A DNA stretch of 64,000 nucleotides, from NCBI GenBank assembly GCA_963971405.1, contig OZ020492.1:4526001-4590000 (forward strand), read 5' to 3'. The position numbers and the translations under genes were made by a program. Shown here piece after piece: positions 45,256-55,300 of this stretch. The notes below the pieces were generated by a model. The model was not told the DNA's origin. It saw only the letters and a program-made list of their open reading frames with translations, and did no database searches. This DNA is from Psococerastis gibbosa. Its lineage: Eukaryota; Arthropoda; Insecta; Psocodea; Psocidae. The stretch's first letter is position 1. The number at the start of each line of letters is the position of its first letter.

Positions 45256-45625
45256 TGTCTATAGGTGTTTCATGACTCCAGCCTTGATGAGAAAGTTTAA
45301 TGTTGCTCTAACCAGCTCATGTTTGTCCCCAATTAAGCTTGGCAGGGGGTATGGTTTTGGTAAAGAAAGTCTGAATATTGCGTAAGTAGGTTTTGATTGT
45401 TTAATGTTTGTTTTGTTGACTACGTATTTTGGTAATTGTATTGTTCTTTTGGGCATGGGTTGGACAGAAAAAGAATTTCTAGTCTTAAATCTCGTCCAAA
45501 AATATAAGTAACTGTAATTTGTAACGCAATTTCTTGTATTCTGTGAATGGGATGATCTAGGTCTCTCATTTAATTTATGTGTGTTTTTATGTCTGGTATG
45601 TCATAACTTAATAATTTCGCCAATA
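45256..45625 (-). other. Decayed coding-like stretch, unknown
   Basis: A minus-strand frame is open for about 113 codons (from ~45597 to 45259), and one stop separates it from nine further codons upstream. Its composition (Lys/Arg/Asn-rich start, then Pro-rich, ending FLIKAGVMKHL) could suit the C-terminal end of a LINE ORF2, but I do not recognise a motif. It may be chance. Confidence 0.3.
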
Positions 45626-46215
45626 GTCATACGATATTTGAGAAAAAAACTAGCCACAGAGTCTATTAATAAGATTCTTGTTACCATCGCCGCATTTTGA
45701 TTTCCCAATATTGGGAATATTTCCAGCAACTGACGGAAAATACATTTATTTTATTTGAGTAAAACTGGATTTACTCGTAGCTAAGTCTCAAGTTCAGTCA
45801 ATCAGTTTCGAATTCACCGGGAAGAATTTCCTTTTTATCCTTTAATTCCGGAACACGAATTTCCCCCACGCGATCGCCCCATTTTCTACAGAGATGAAAA
45901 TATTTTCCACTTCATTTCTTAAATTGTTTTATTGTTTAATCGCCCAGGTAAAGAATTACTGAAAGATGAGTTCGTCAATGTGTTTTTTGTGGTGAAATTG
46001 GCTGGAAGCATTAAACAACTACTGGAGAAAAATAAGCTGCCGCAACCTTTTCATAAGACTACTTTTGACTACGTTCCCATGCAGTGGCAGTAGTGCGCAG
46101 TCTTGACATGACTAAACTTTTGCTATTGAGCTTGTTTGGGACTTTTTTGTCAGAATCATAGCTGGCAGCCCCTCTACTAATGACTATATAGTACCCACTA
46201 GGGTTCGATGAATGT
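45626..46215. repeat. No gene; short repeat H near 46160-46210
   Basis: CAGCCCCTCTACTAATGACT and ATAGTACCCACTAGGGTTCG resemble the repeat at 30186-30240. The remainder is unplaced. Confidence 0.35.
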
Positions 46216-46219
46216 AGAT

Positions 46220-46465
46220 AAATAAATAAATAAATATTGAATTTTTTTGTTCTATTACTAAGCCAACCTTTTTTGTTTTGTTTTTTTTGCAATAAAGTCG
46301 TTTTAAATTCAATTCAACCTAGCGGATTTAGGGCTATAAAGCCCTCTCTTACACTCAACTAGGAAGGCCCGGGACCACCTGCTTTACATGCCCTCCGAAG
46401 TATGGCCTGAAAATGTAAGAAGTGTAGGACTCGAACCAACAACCTTTCGGGTGAAAGTCTATCAA
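46220..46465 (-). mobile_element. SINE1 copy with an inserted LINE-like tail
   Basis: AATAAATAAATAAATATTG tail and TTACTAAGCCAACC are followed by an insertion at 46270-46316 (TTTTGCAATAAAGTCGTTTT and AATTCAATTC). CTAGCGGATTTAGGGC then continues through GACTCGAACC (box B). The tRNA-like head is cut at GTGAAAGTC. Confidence 0.85.
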
Positions 46466-46620
46466 GGTACAGGAAGAAAATTTTCTTTCGTATTTCAGAC
46501 GGCTGACCTCAAACCCAGGTTTCTGATTCATATTTGATAGTTTCCACTGTGACTTGGTATTAATATTAGACATAGTTGAAGTACAAATATAGTAACCACA
46601 AAAACTATAAAACGTAGTTA

Positions 46621-46782
46621 GGTGCCCATTCCACATACGTACAACGTCAACGAAAAATTGAAAAATGACGTCAAAATGACGTAAATTGACGTGGTAGCAG
46701 AATTTTTAGTATGTCTTTAATGTCTGCTAAAACGTCATTTTTCAATTTTTCGTTGACGATTGACGTATATGGAATACCCCCC
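46621..46782. mobile_element. PIF/Harbinger-type MITE
   Basis: TTA flanks it on both sides (46618-46620, 46783-46785). Inverted arms of about 50 bp contain CCATTCCACATACGT, AACGTCAACGAAAAATTG and AAAATGACGT. The centre TTTTTAGTATGTCTTTAATG with TCTGCTAAA is the inverse of the centre of the element at 60055, so they are one family. The 3-bp TWA duplication is the Harbinger signature. Confidence 0.85.
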
Positions 46783-46927
46783 TTATTATTACTACAATTA
46801 TTTCTGATTCTGTTCCTCTATTTCACACCTATACCATGCCGGAAGTTAAGCAGCACTTATGAAAAGGCTACTCGACAAAGTCTTTTATTAAAGTCACATT
46901 TCCTGTTTTTTTATATAATGTATCAAG

Positions 46928-47085
46928 TGATTAATCGCATACAATCAATTTAATGGATGTTTTCGAGTAACCACTTCAGTCGCCTCTGTTTATGTAATAC
47001 ATGTGTTGAGTTCCGACAGGTTTCCGATCGCATGGAGTGTAGAGACACGCACAAGTATGAGCCATCTAACAACTATGCCAACGAA
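46928..47085 (-). mobile_element. tRNA-derived SINE2 copy
   Basis: AATCGCATACAATCAATTTAATG, CAGTCGCCTCTGTTTATGTAATAC, GTTGAGTTCCGACAGG and GTAGAGACACGCACAAGTATGAG match; box A lies near 47075 on the minus strand. Confidence 0.75.
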
Positions 47086-47880
47086 AGTTCAAACAGAAAA
47101 GGATTAGGCCAACTGAATTACATCAAAGAGCGCTGGACGCTTAGATGTTATAATATCAGATTAGAGTTCTATATACCTAGGTAGTGGAGATCTCTTGACT
47201 GGACTGCACTGGCTCAGACAAAATGGTGCACAAACTGGGATTAATGAGAAGAGAGAGTTTATTCAAAAATTACGCAAAAAAAGGGCTTCTCAAATTTGAC
47301 CGGCGATAATCAATCATCTTGCGTTTGCTTTGCCCTTTCTTCCTGATCTCCCTCTAAAAACTTGTAATTTTAAAGTAAACATAAGATTGAGCTGTATGCT
47401 AAACTTATGATATTACTTCATCTTCTACTCAATATTTTGCTGTTTTAGTTTGATGCAAACAAACTTACAAGGATTTTCTACTGCTTACATAAGTAATTGC
47501 TGTTACAATATCTTGAAATGGTGGAGGAAGTCCCTAATCTAAGAGTAGAGTAGAACTAGATTAACAGAATTATAGAGCATAAAAGGGGGTAAGGCAAGCC
47601 CGAAACAGCTTACGCCCTGGCTCAATATACCAAGATATCGGGCCATTCGTGCAATTTCGAGGGGTTTACGTGTTGAGAGTAGCGATAAAATATGTGGTGG
47701 ATGATCAAAATTAAAAAAAGCAATGAACTCGTCTTGAATTTTAACGATACAACTTTTATGGGAATATCACCTTTAGTGAAGTTTGCTGTCAATTTTTTAT
47801 TAAAATTTACCTGCTACAAAACTGTCTTCAACTTCGTTTCGATTTATAAAATTTGTGTAGTGCTGTTTGTGATTCAATAG
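47086..47880. other. No recognisable gene
   Basis: A 62-codon frame (47692-47880) has no domain. Confidence 0.4.
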
Positions 47881-47884
47881 TTTG

Positions 47885-48015
47885 GCGATGGTCTAGTGCA
47901 GAAACCACATTTTTGGGTTCCTGGGACCTGAAAACGTGTAAATCCACTGAAATCCCGAAATCGAAAATTTCGACCATCACAAAGCTTTCCTTTTACCACG
48001 TATAAAAAAAGGAAA
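47885..48015 (-). repeat. Family E foldback terminal arm
   Basis: In reverse orientation: GTTCCTGGGACCTGAAAACG, ATTTCGACCATCACAAAGC and TTCC, matching the outer ~130 bp of family E. Confidence 0.65.
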
Positions 48016-48376
48016 GCCAAAATGCCAAAAATTGTGCCGAAAGAGTAAAAAAATAAATAAAAATATTAGGAACTATCTCAAAATAAGATATTGCCTAGTA
48101 ATAAAAATAATCATTTAATTTCCAAATAGCCTACAATACGTAATATGTGTGAAGAGGCTGTGGCAGCCTGGCCTAATGGGGAGGCTACCGCAATCAAGGA
48201 AAATACGGAGCGTGTGTACACCTTTACGACTCACGATATAATGACAGAAAATCTACAAACTAACAAACAGGGTACAAAACACAATTCACAAAAACACAAT
48301 GCACAAAAACTACACCATCTTATAAGCTAAACATATATAGACCCTGGGTGGCTGGTGCCTCACCCTAGCTGCTACC
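48016..48376. other. No recognisable gene
   Basis: A 61-codon frame (48145-48330) has no domain. It lies just upstream of the proposed LTR. Confidence 0.4.
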
Positions 48377-48495
48377 TGTGTGATGTTTGTTTTGATAAAA
48401 TGTCGTGCCTGGAGAACGTGGCAGGAGACAGTCAATAATGGAGGATGGGAATAATAAAGCATCGTTTAAAGTTCAAGTATAATTTATTTAAAACA
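48377..48495 (+). mobile_element. Probable short LTR of Ty3/gypsy element
   Basis: It begins TGTGTGATGTTTG and ends ...TTAAAACA, directly before a primer-binding site. It contains AATAATAAAGC, a possible polyadenylation signal. The left boundary is a guess because no second LTR is present in the window. Confidence 0.5.
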
Positions 48496-48513
48496 TGGTG
48501 TCAGAATTGATTT
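48496..48513 (+). promoter_or_regulatory. Primer-binding site of Ty3/gypsy element
   Basis: TGGTGTCAGAATTGA begins with TGG, complementary to the CCA end of a tRNA primer, in the usual position directly after the LTR and about 40 bp before the gag ATG. Confidence 0.65.
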
Positions 48514-48549
48514 ATTTGTAAAAAAGTTGGTTAATTTGTATTCTTTAAT

Positions 48550-49947
48550 ATGCCTAATTCAGATGAAGATAAAACGGGAGTGGTCCCAACCGCCCCAACA
48601 GTAACCAAACACAGTGTTAGCCACAGGCACATGAATACGCGTGCAAGCAATCTCTGTAATGAATGGAATCGATGGATAACTGAGTTCACCATCTATTTAA
48701 GAGCCTCGAATTTAGAGAATGAATCAGACTCAAGACGAGTAGCCCTATTGTTGCACCATATGGGTCCAGAGTCTCTAGAAATATTCACATCATTTGGTGT
48801 TGATTTGGACACTGTTAAATTTGAGGATTTGAAAAAACGGTTTGATACATATTTCAATCCACTAAAAAACACTTCAATGGAAAGATTTCGATTTTTTACT
48901 CGCAAACAAGAAAGTGGTGAAACAATTGAAGAGTACGCTACTAAACTGCAAAATCTTGCAAGTTTCTGTGATTTGCAAAAACTGGCGGACTCCATCACAA
49001 AGGATGTGTTCATTTGTGGTTTGCGTTCAGAATTTAACAATATTAGAGAAAAATTACTGTTTGATAATCCCACGACGCTACAAAAAGCTGTTGAATTAGC
49101 TCGTTCAATGGATAGATGTAAAATTGAGTCAAGTTCTTTATTGAGGGACAGTTCTTTGAGTGAATTCGTGGGAAGTGTAGGCAAAAGGCGAAACGCTGCA
49201 CCTTCTACCTCGTATAGGCCTAATTGGAAACAAGATGATAACAAGCAAGTGTGCAAACGTTGTGGAATGAAGCATGAAGACAAGGGCAAATGTCCAGCTA
49301 TTGGCCAAACTTGCATGAAATGCTCATTGCTACACCATTTTGCAGTAATGTGTCGAACCCGAACCCGCCCTCAAGTCAAGGCAATCCGTGATGAATTAGA
49401 AACTAATGATGAAGGCGAAAATGATGTTTTCTTCATCGGAAATGTTAGTAGGCCTAATGTAAATGGTTCTGGTGGATGGTATGTCAACGTGCATATTCGT
49501 AGTCAAAAAATTAAATGCCAATTAGACACAGGGGCTTTTGTAGACTTGATGTCATTAAGTACATGGAAGAGATTAGGGTTTAAGAATAAAGACCTAAAAA
49601 ATGTCTCAATGAAAATTACCACTGTAAGTGGTGAACGTGTTAAAGTTATTGGATGTGGGTTTGTTAAAGGCCGCATAAATAATAAATTGCATACTTTCAA
49701 ATTCCTGGTAGCAGACATACCATGCACCACAATCTTAGGTTTGACTACCTGTAGTAGATTAAATTTGGTAAAAAAAATTTGCCAGGTTGGGTCTGGAAAC
49801 GTAATTAATAACAATTTAGAAAATATTGTAAATTTTAAAAATTATGCGGAAGTATTTGAAGGTCTCGGATGTTTGCCTAGAGAAGTTCACCTGGAAACTG
49901 ACCCGAATGTTAAACCGGTTGTGGAACAACCAATGCCGTTCCCTTAA
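48550..49947 (+). CDS. Ty3/gypsy Gag-protease polyprotein, truncated before RT
   Basis: An open frame of 465 codons without a break. Residues ~30-200 read as a Ty3/gypsy Gag (a WNRWITEF start, later a WTEFTIYL-like helix region, then FTRKQESGETIEEYATKLQNL), which forms the particle. Two CCHC-type zinc knuckles follow at about residues 235-248 and 255-268 for RNA binding. An aspartic protease has its QLDTGA catalytic motif at residue ~326 and an ILGLTT segment at ~395. The end holds the stretch that normally leads into reverse transcriptase, but a stop comes after PMPFP. There the sequence meets an inverted RNase H/integrase fragment, so RT is missing. The open frame suggests a fairly young insertion; it cannot transpose alone. 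Confidence 0.92.
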   Translation: MPNSDEDKTGVVPTAPTVTKHSVSHRHMNTRASNLCNEWNRWITEFTIYLRASNLENESDSRRVALLLHHMGPESLEIFTSFGVDLDTVKFEDLKKRFDTYFNPLKNTSMERFRFFTRKQESGETIEEYATKLQNLASFCDLQKLADSITKDVFICGLRSEFNNIREKLLFDNPTTLQKAVELARSMDRCKIESSSLLRDSSLSEFVGSVGKRRNAAPSTSYRPNWKQDDNKQVCKRCGMKHEDKGKCPAIGQTCMKCSLLHHFAVMCRTRTRPQVKAIRDELETNDEGENDVFFIGNVSRPNVNGSGGWYVNVHIRSQKIKCQLDTGAFVDLMSLSTWKRLGFKNKDLKNVSMKITTVSGERVKVIGCGFVKGRINNKLHTFKFLVADIPCTTILGLTTCSRLNLVKKICQVGSGNVINNNLENIVNFKNYAEVFEGLGCLPREVHLETDPNVKPVVEQPMPFP

Positions 49948-50388
49948 ACAATATGCCGTCAATTACGTGCATCTCATCTTGCATATTAAAATAAATTTTC
50001 GCCGTGGATTCACAATCGTATTTAGACTTGGGCCACCCAGATTTACAATAATTTTGAACCTGTTGAATAGCCTCATCATGTAAACTTGCATCTCGAATCT
50101 CATTTACTTTATTTTCTGTAACAGACAAATTCGTTTTAAACATGTGAACTTGTACTTCTAAATCTTTAGAAATTTCAGATATGACTTTATCTTGTTTAAC
50201 AGCATTACGCGAAAGCATATCAGAAATGTAAATTTCTTTACCAGGAACATACAACAATTCAAACTCATAAGCCAGTAACTTAAGCAACATACGTTGTAAA
50301 CGGGCTGGTACCTTGTCAAGTGATTTTTTTACTATAGTAACAAGCGGTTTATGATCAGTGTGGCAAATAATTTTGCGTCCATATCATC
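49918..50388 (-). pseudogene. Inverted Ty3/gypsy RNase H-integrase linker
   Basis: On the minus strand a frame open for about 150 codons reads YGRKIICHTDHKPLVTI (end of RNase H), ARLQRMLLKLLAYEFEL, YVPGKEIYISDMLSRN, and the start of the integrase zinc-binding region (DGILFKGTALVVP). It belongs to the same type of element as the Gag-protease frame but faces it head to head. The two frames overlap at 49918-49947 around GTTGTGGAACAAC, an imperfect palindrome. Polymerase and integrase core are absent. Confidence 0.88.
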
Positions 50389-51059
50389 TTAGATGCATCT
50401 TGTGATCTGTTATACGAGAATCATGAACTGAACGCTCATGCACAAAATTTTCTGCGCAACGTACATAAAAGTGATCTATACGTGTTGCAGTGTGAGGTGT
50501 CACTCGCGTGTTTTCGTCAACCAAGTTTGCAAAGCCATATGAAGCTAAGCTAGCTTAATAAGAAATAATTGCATTATTCGATTGTTCATTAAGGTCCAGA
50601 TTGTAGCAGGTGCCGGTTGCAACCGAACTTAAAATTTTGGTTAACTCAGTTACAAAATCTAGTGCAGGTACACTTTGCAAACGATAGATCGACAAAAGAC
50701 TGAAATGATAACCTTTTTTTAATGCTATCTTAAGTAGAACATAGTCTGCCGAGTTACTTGCAAGTGGTAAGTTAAAAACATGCAGACCCTTACGTGCAAA
50801 TACAACTCCTGCAGCCCTCTGTGTATCTCTATTCTCTATACGAGCCGGATGAGTTGTAACCATATATTTGGTACAGGCTAATCTCGCAAATATAAATCCA
50901 CACTTCTGTAAGAACAATAATATCAGGTTTATCATTAAGAAAGAAAATTTTAATAAGAAGTTCATTGAAATTTGGCCGAAAAGAGCGAATATTTTGAACT
51001 AGGACTTGCAGCCATTTGGTCATAGAACCACTATTAACACTCATGGGCAAATCCTTCAA
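50389..51059 (-). pseudogene. CR1/Jockey-like LINE ORF2: endonuclease domain
   Basis: The minus strand reads an APE-type endonuclease, the enzyme that nicks target DNA for LINE integration. The motifs VQNIRSF, PDIIVLTEVW, an NLDLN region, TRIDHFYV and ITDHK occur in the right order. A frameshift lies near 50850-50890, and an in-frame stop lies at about 50547-50552. The frame is cut just after ITDHK, where the gypsy RNase H fragment starts, so the whole reverse transcriptase is missing. Its start at 51059 lies 33 bp after the ORF1 stop. Confidence 0.85.
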
Positions 51060-51091
51060 GCAATATGGTTCAGGGGTTACAAAAATTCACT

Positions 51092-52048
51092 TTACACTAC
51101 TTGTTGTGGAATCGGACCAATGTTCTTGATAATATCAGCTTCTGAACGGATAGTGAACGCTGATGAGTCTTCGTTCTTCCGTCCGAGGACTCTACCATCG
51201 GTGAACCAGACGTACTTGAAGGTGCCGCGTGGGAGTTCCTTCCTTGCAGCTTTTGCTTTCCCCATCAGAGCCTTGTTGGCAGGACACATGTGCTCGCTTA
51301 TGTAGATTGTAGACTCAGGAAGACCTCTCCGAATGTCTTTGCTTTTGATGGAACGCTTTTGCCGGGCATGATGCACCCACTCCCTCTTTACCTCGCGGGA
51401 GTAAAAATTCACAATTATCGTTTTAATCTTGTTGCTCCCTGCAGATGTCCGGTAGGCAGCATTCACTTGATTTGCATCGAATGTAACACCGATGTGACGG
51501 GCAACATCGCCAAGAATAGTTTAAATATTTTCATTTTGAGTTTCGAGGAAACCTGATATCTCAATATTTTGTACACGTGATCTTTGCTGGAGGTTAATTA
51601 AGTCAACAGTGACGGTAGCGATTTGAGCTTTAAGCTCATTAACGGTCGAAAGCAGTTGGCTATTCTCATGCTTTAGAGTGTCTACATTCTTTATAGACTT
51701 TTCAAGTGCATCAATTTTCAGCTCATTATCATCAAACTTAGCATTAATAAAATGAACCGAATCTTCTAGATCGCTGACTTTTGTCATCACATCACACTTT
51801 AAGGTATTGATTGCATCTATCAGATCTGTCTTCATATTCAGAAGCAGCTGCTCAAATTTTCTTGTTCTCTCATCAGATCGCTTACAGACCAGACAAGACT
51901 GCTTAGTTCTGTCTTCAGAATTAAGACAAAAAAATTTGGCTTTCCTTATTCCGCTACAGTTGTAGTGCAATTTTTTTTGGCATAGATTACAGTTAAAAGT
52001 ATGCTCATGAGAGTCCAAACTTTGGTCACACATGTAGCACGGCGACAT
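51092..52048 (-). pseudogene. LINE ORF1: PHD-type zinc finger and coiled coil
   Basis: A 318-codon frame broken by one in-frame TAA at 51521-51523. The N-terminus has Cys/His pairs CYMC, CNLC, LHYNC and CLVC, a PHD-like finger. A coiled coil follows at ~80-165 (LINLQQRSRVQNIEISG at its end). After the stop, a domain seen in many insect LINE ORF1 proteins follows (VKREWVHHARQKR, ...PRGTFKYVWFTDGRV). ORF1 proteins of this kind bind element RNA. Apart from the stop it is well preserved. ORF2 follows 33 bp downstream in the same direction. Confidence 0.8.
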
Positions 52049-52424
52049 AGCAGAGCTGTTTGGTTTGAACTTGCACGCTATATACTACTGTGGTGCCAAT
52101 CGAAACAAGCTTAATATACTGTATCTAAAGCAAGTAGGCCTGTTAGTTTTTAATTATTAAGCATTTATATTTTCATTTAGCAAAATTTATTTAACAAAAG
52201 GGTACTTGCCCACCCACTGAACGTCGTCACAAATTTTTAGGAAAATCGCACGACTATTTCCAATAAAAGAAGAAAATTAAAGGCAGAGTAGAAAATTATG
52301 ACCGGTTCCCCTGGGCATGCGCATCATGGGGCACGCAAAGAGATTACAGGACAGGCTAATGCGTACATAAAGTAAATTATAGCGTTCTGTATGCGATTAA
52401 CCTTTAAAAAATTAATTTTTTCCC
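52049..52424. other. Possible LINE 5' region; no motif
   Basis: This lies upstream of ORF1 on the minus strand, so part may be the element's 5' untranslated region. No LTR copy or boundary is visible. Confidence 0.35.
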
Positions 52425-52525
52425 TTGTCCGGTAAACCCGGACAACGGCAATTTATTGATAATTTTTCCAACGGTACAATAATACAACACACTCAAGCTT
52501 TCGCTTATCGAGTGATCTTAATAAT
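52425..52525 (+). repeat. CR1-like LINE 3' tail
   Basis: CCCTTGTCCGGTAAACCCGG, CACTCAAGCTTTCGCTTATCG and (AAT)n. The middle part matches 36310-36340 in the same orientation. Confidence 0.5.
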
Positions 52526-53620
52526 AATAATAATTATAGAAAATGGGCTAAATCCAACATTGAAAGTAGGCTATAACTATTTCTAACATTCGAAAGGGGT
52601 CGGAAATAAACTCCCCTCACATAAATCATTACAAGTCAAAAGTAAAATGCTGTATATCCGCTATCAGTCGAGATCCAACAATTCCCTAAACATAAAAATA
52701 TATATTTACATCGCGGGATTGAGTCGTATATCGAAAAAAGTTTGAATCCTGAATTCTGTAGGTATATATTGGGATGGGAAACGGAGAGTTTCGAAGGTGT
52801 TTAATCAAATTTCTAACTGATTCGATGCGAACGCCTGAACAAGATCCCTTTACCTCCAGGCATCTCTTCCAACGTTCTCCTTAAAAATGATTTTTGCAGT
52901 TTCAGCAACGGTTACCACGCTGCGGGGCGTTATTCCTGCGTTGATTTCAATAAAATATTAAACAATTAGTTTTATACATCTTAATTGATAAATGTAATAA
53001 TGTAATATAATAATTGATAAATTTAATTGATAGGGCTGTAGAACCAGAACAAGAAGATGTAACGCAGCAAAAATTGGGTGCAAAACTATCAAATATTGCA
53101 GGTTACTCCAAGTCAGTATTTCTATAAGATATGCCAATTGATACAAGAAATAAACGACTTTTTTAATACTATTGTTTTTCTCAGCACTAAACAGTCTTGG
53201 GTGTAACCAAGACAAGGAAAAAAGTTAAATTGAGCAGTCAAGGAGTAAATTTACTATACCTATGCTTAGATGGATTACATAAATGACAGTAAATTCTGGC
53301 TGGAAATACATGGTAAGACGAAATCCAATAAAATTTCCCGTTTCCAATATTTTCAATTCTTGAATTTTATTACATTATTATAGTGTTGCATTTGCATGAT
53401 CTATTTGCATCGTTTGTAAGCAAAATATTTCGAACAGCAATCAAATTTGTTGTCAACTTGCGTTCCGTCCTTGGTGACTTCGCACTAGCAGTCTGGACGG
53501 TATTGTAATCCAGTCTCCTTGCTTGAAACGATCTTCATTTGAAATAATAAATCACTGCTTACAATGAATTTTTTAGTTCTAATTGAGGACGACTTCATGT
53601 TGAACGATTCGTTTTATTAT
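52526..53620. other. No recognisable gene
   Basis: An 85-codon minus frame (52958-53215) has no domain. Nothing else could be placed. Confidence 0.4.
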
Positions 53621-53833
53621 TATGTAGAGTAGTGGAACGGACTCCAACATTCACCCGAAAGGTTGTTGGTTCGAGTCCCACACTTGGTATATTTTCTGGC
53701 CATGCTTCGGAGGTTATGTAAAGCAGGCGGTCCCGAGCTTTCCTAGTTGAGTGTAAGAGAGGGCTTATAGCCCTAACTCCACTAGGTTGGCTTAGTAATA
53801 GAATAAAAAAAGTCGATATTTATTTATTTATTA
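53621..53833 (+). mobile_element. SINE1 copy
   Basis: TATGTAGAGTAGTGGAACGG, GGTTCGAGTCCC, CTTCGGAGGTTATGTAAAGC and AAAAAGTCGATATTTATTTATTTA. The first few bases are missing. Confidence 0.95.
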
Positions 53834-54617
53834 TAAGTCAAGTATTTTGTAAATTTTATAAATGTAATTTTTCAGAAAATTAATTTAATTAATTTAATTT
53901 AATTACTTTAGCATTAATATTTTGATATTGAATGCTTTTATAGGCTTAAATGGGTAACCATCCAACGTTAAACCACACACGGGCTAGTGCCTTGCGGTAT
54001 GCCATATATGCATTAAAAAAAAAAAAAAAAAAAATTCTGCAGCAAAATACGTTTTATAACGCTAGTATTACATTTATTCATAAATTTTACATTATACCAA
54101 TTCCACTGAATGCTATACTTTTAGGTACTTATTATTCATTTAAAAAAATCTCGATGTGCTTTCTTCCCAACTGGCCTGACCTGTGATGAAAAAGGATGTC
54201 TGCTGGGAGGGGAATGACTTTCCGGTTGCCATAGCAAGGTGAAGGTTTCTTGCAAAAAGTTTTTAACTTCTTGCCTCGCAGGAATTTAACTTTTCTTGCC
54301 TTGCGCAAGTGTGAAACACTGCTTGTACAAATTACTACATAAATTAATAAAAAACAAACAGTGGGAATAATAATAAATAGACCCCAACCTGGATTCGTTC
54401 TCTATCACAGTGGTCGGCAATCTTTTTGTGCATGTGGCATATGAGCCAAATATAAAGACACCGATTTCATTATAAATCACTATAAACACAGAAAAATATT
54501 ATAAATAAATAAGAAAAAGAGAAAAAATAATAATAATGGTAAGTATAATACATAATGAGTATATATATATACCAAAATTAAATCAACAACTTGAGTTAAA
54601 CATTTTTTTAAAGATTT
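53834..54617. other. No recognisable gene
   Basis: Frames at 53950-54186 and 54286-54489 have no domain. An A run is at 54016-54034. Confidence 0.4.
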
Positions 54618-54770
54618 TTCACAAAGAAACAATTCAATGAATTTATCCGAATAACCTCTTCAGTCGCCTCTGTAAGTAATACCTGTGTTGAGTTACGACA
54701 GGTCATCGATCGATGTGAAGAGACTCGAACAAGTACGAACAAGCTACCACTATGCCATCGAAGTTTCCTC
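54618..54770 (-). mobile_element. tRNA-derived SINE2 copy, best preserved
   Basis: On the minus strand GATGGCATAGTGGTAGC (box A) and TTGTTCGAGTCTC (box B) begin the unit. CGTAACTCAACACAGG, TACAGAGGCGACTGAAG and a TCATTGAATTGTTTC end follow. Confidence 0.8.
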
Positions 54771-54837
54771 AAAAAAGCATAATTAAATTTACTGTAAATA
54801 ATTAGATTACTCGTGACTTCGTGGAATTCATTTTAAT

Positions 54838-55011
54838 AAACAAAAAATAACAAAAACTTAGAGTTTTAGAAAAAGAGTTTTAGAAAAACAACCCGAATTA
54901 GTAAAACCCAAATAATCCCTCTGTAGATAGCAGTTCTTGATTATTTGGGTTTTACTAATTCGGGTTGTTATATATACAAGTTTTTCTAAAACTTTTTGTT
55001 ATTTTTGTTTA
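54838..55011. mobile_element. Palindromic element with ~30-bp perfect inner arms
   Basis: ACAACCCGAATTAGTAAAAC plus CCAAATAATC and its exact inverse flank a ~28-bp loop. Outer arms (AACAAAAACTT...TTTTAGAAAA) are less perfect. TAAATTTACTG occurs on both sides (about 54784 and 55010), which may be chance or a duplication. Confidence 0.8.
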
Positions 55012-55236
55012 AATTTACTGCATAATAACATCACATAACATGCTGCAGGGCTCATACTCGTGCGCAGCTTACAAACATATGTAGCCTATCAGTAAGTAAT
55101 GTAAGAAAGTTAAGTACGTGTGATTACTAATGTAATGCAGAAGGTTAGGTTTGAGCGAAATTGCCATGAATTAGAATATGGATAGCGCTAGTGCTCGAAG
55201 AAAAGTTGCTAGAATACTAACTTGTAGTAAGACTGA
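55012..55236. other. No recognisable feature
   Basis: Nothing could be placed. Confidence 0.35.
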
Positions 55237-55300
55237 CTGGGATTCGAACCAATAACCTTTCGGGTGTAAGCCAGGGTTTTCACCATGATATTATATACCT
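55237..55300 (-). mobile_element. SINE1 head fragment
   Basis: GGGATTCGAACCAATAACCTTTCGGGTGTAAG is the reverse of the box B and flanking head region. Confidence 0.65.

Noticed and set aside
48693..49316. 207-codon minus-strand frame
   Set aside because: It lies antisense to the well-supported Gag frame and has no domain.
49503..49814. 103-codon minus-strand frame
   Set aside because: Antisense shadow of the protease region.
51006..51556. Two plus-strand frames of 99 and 88 codons
   Set aside because: Shadows of LINE ORF1, which reads on the minus strand with recognisable domains.
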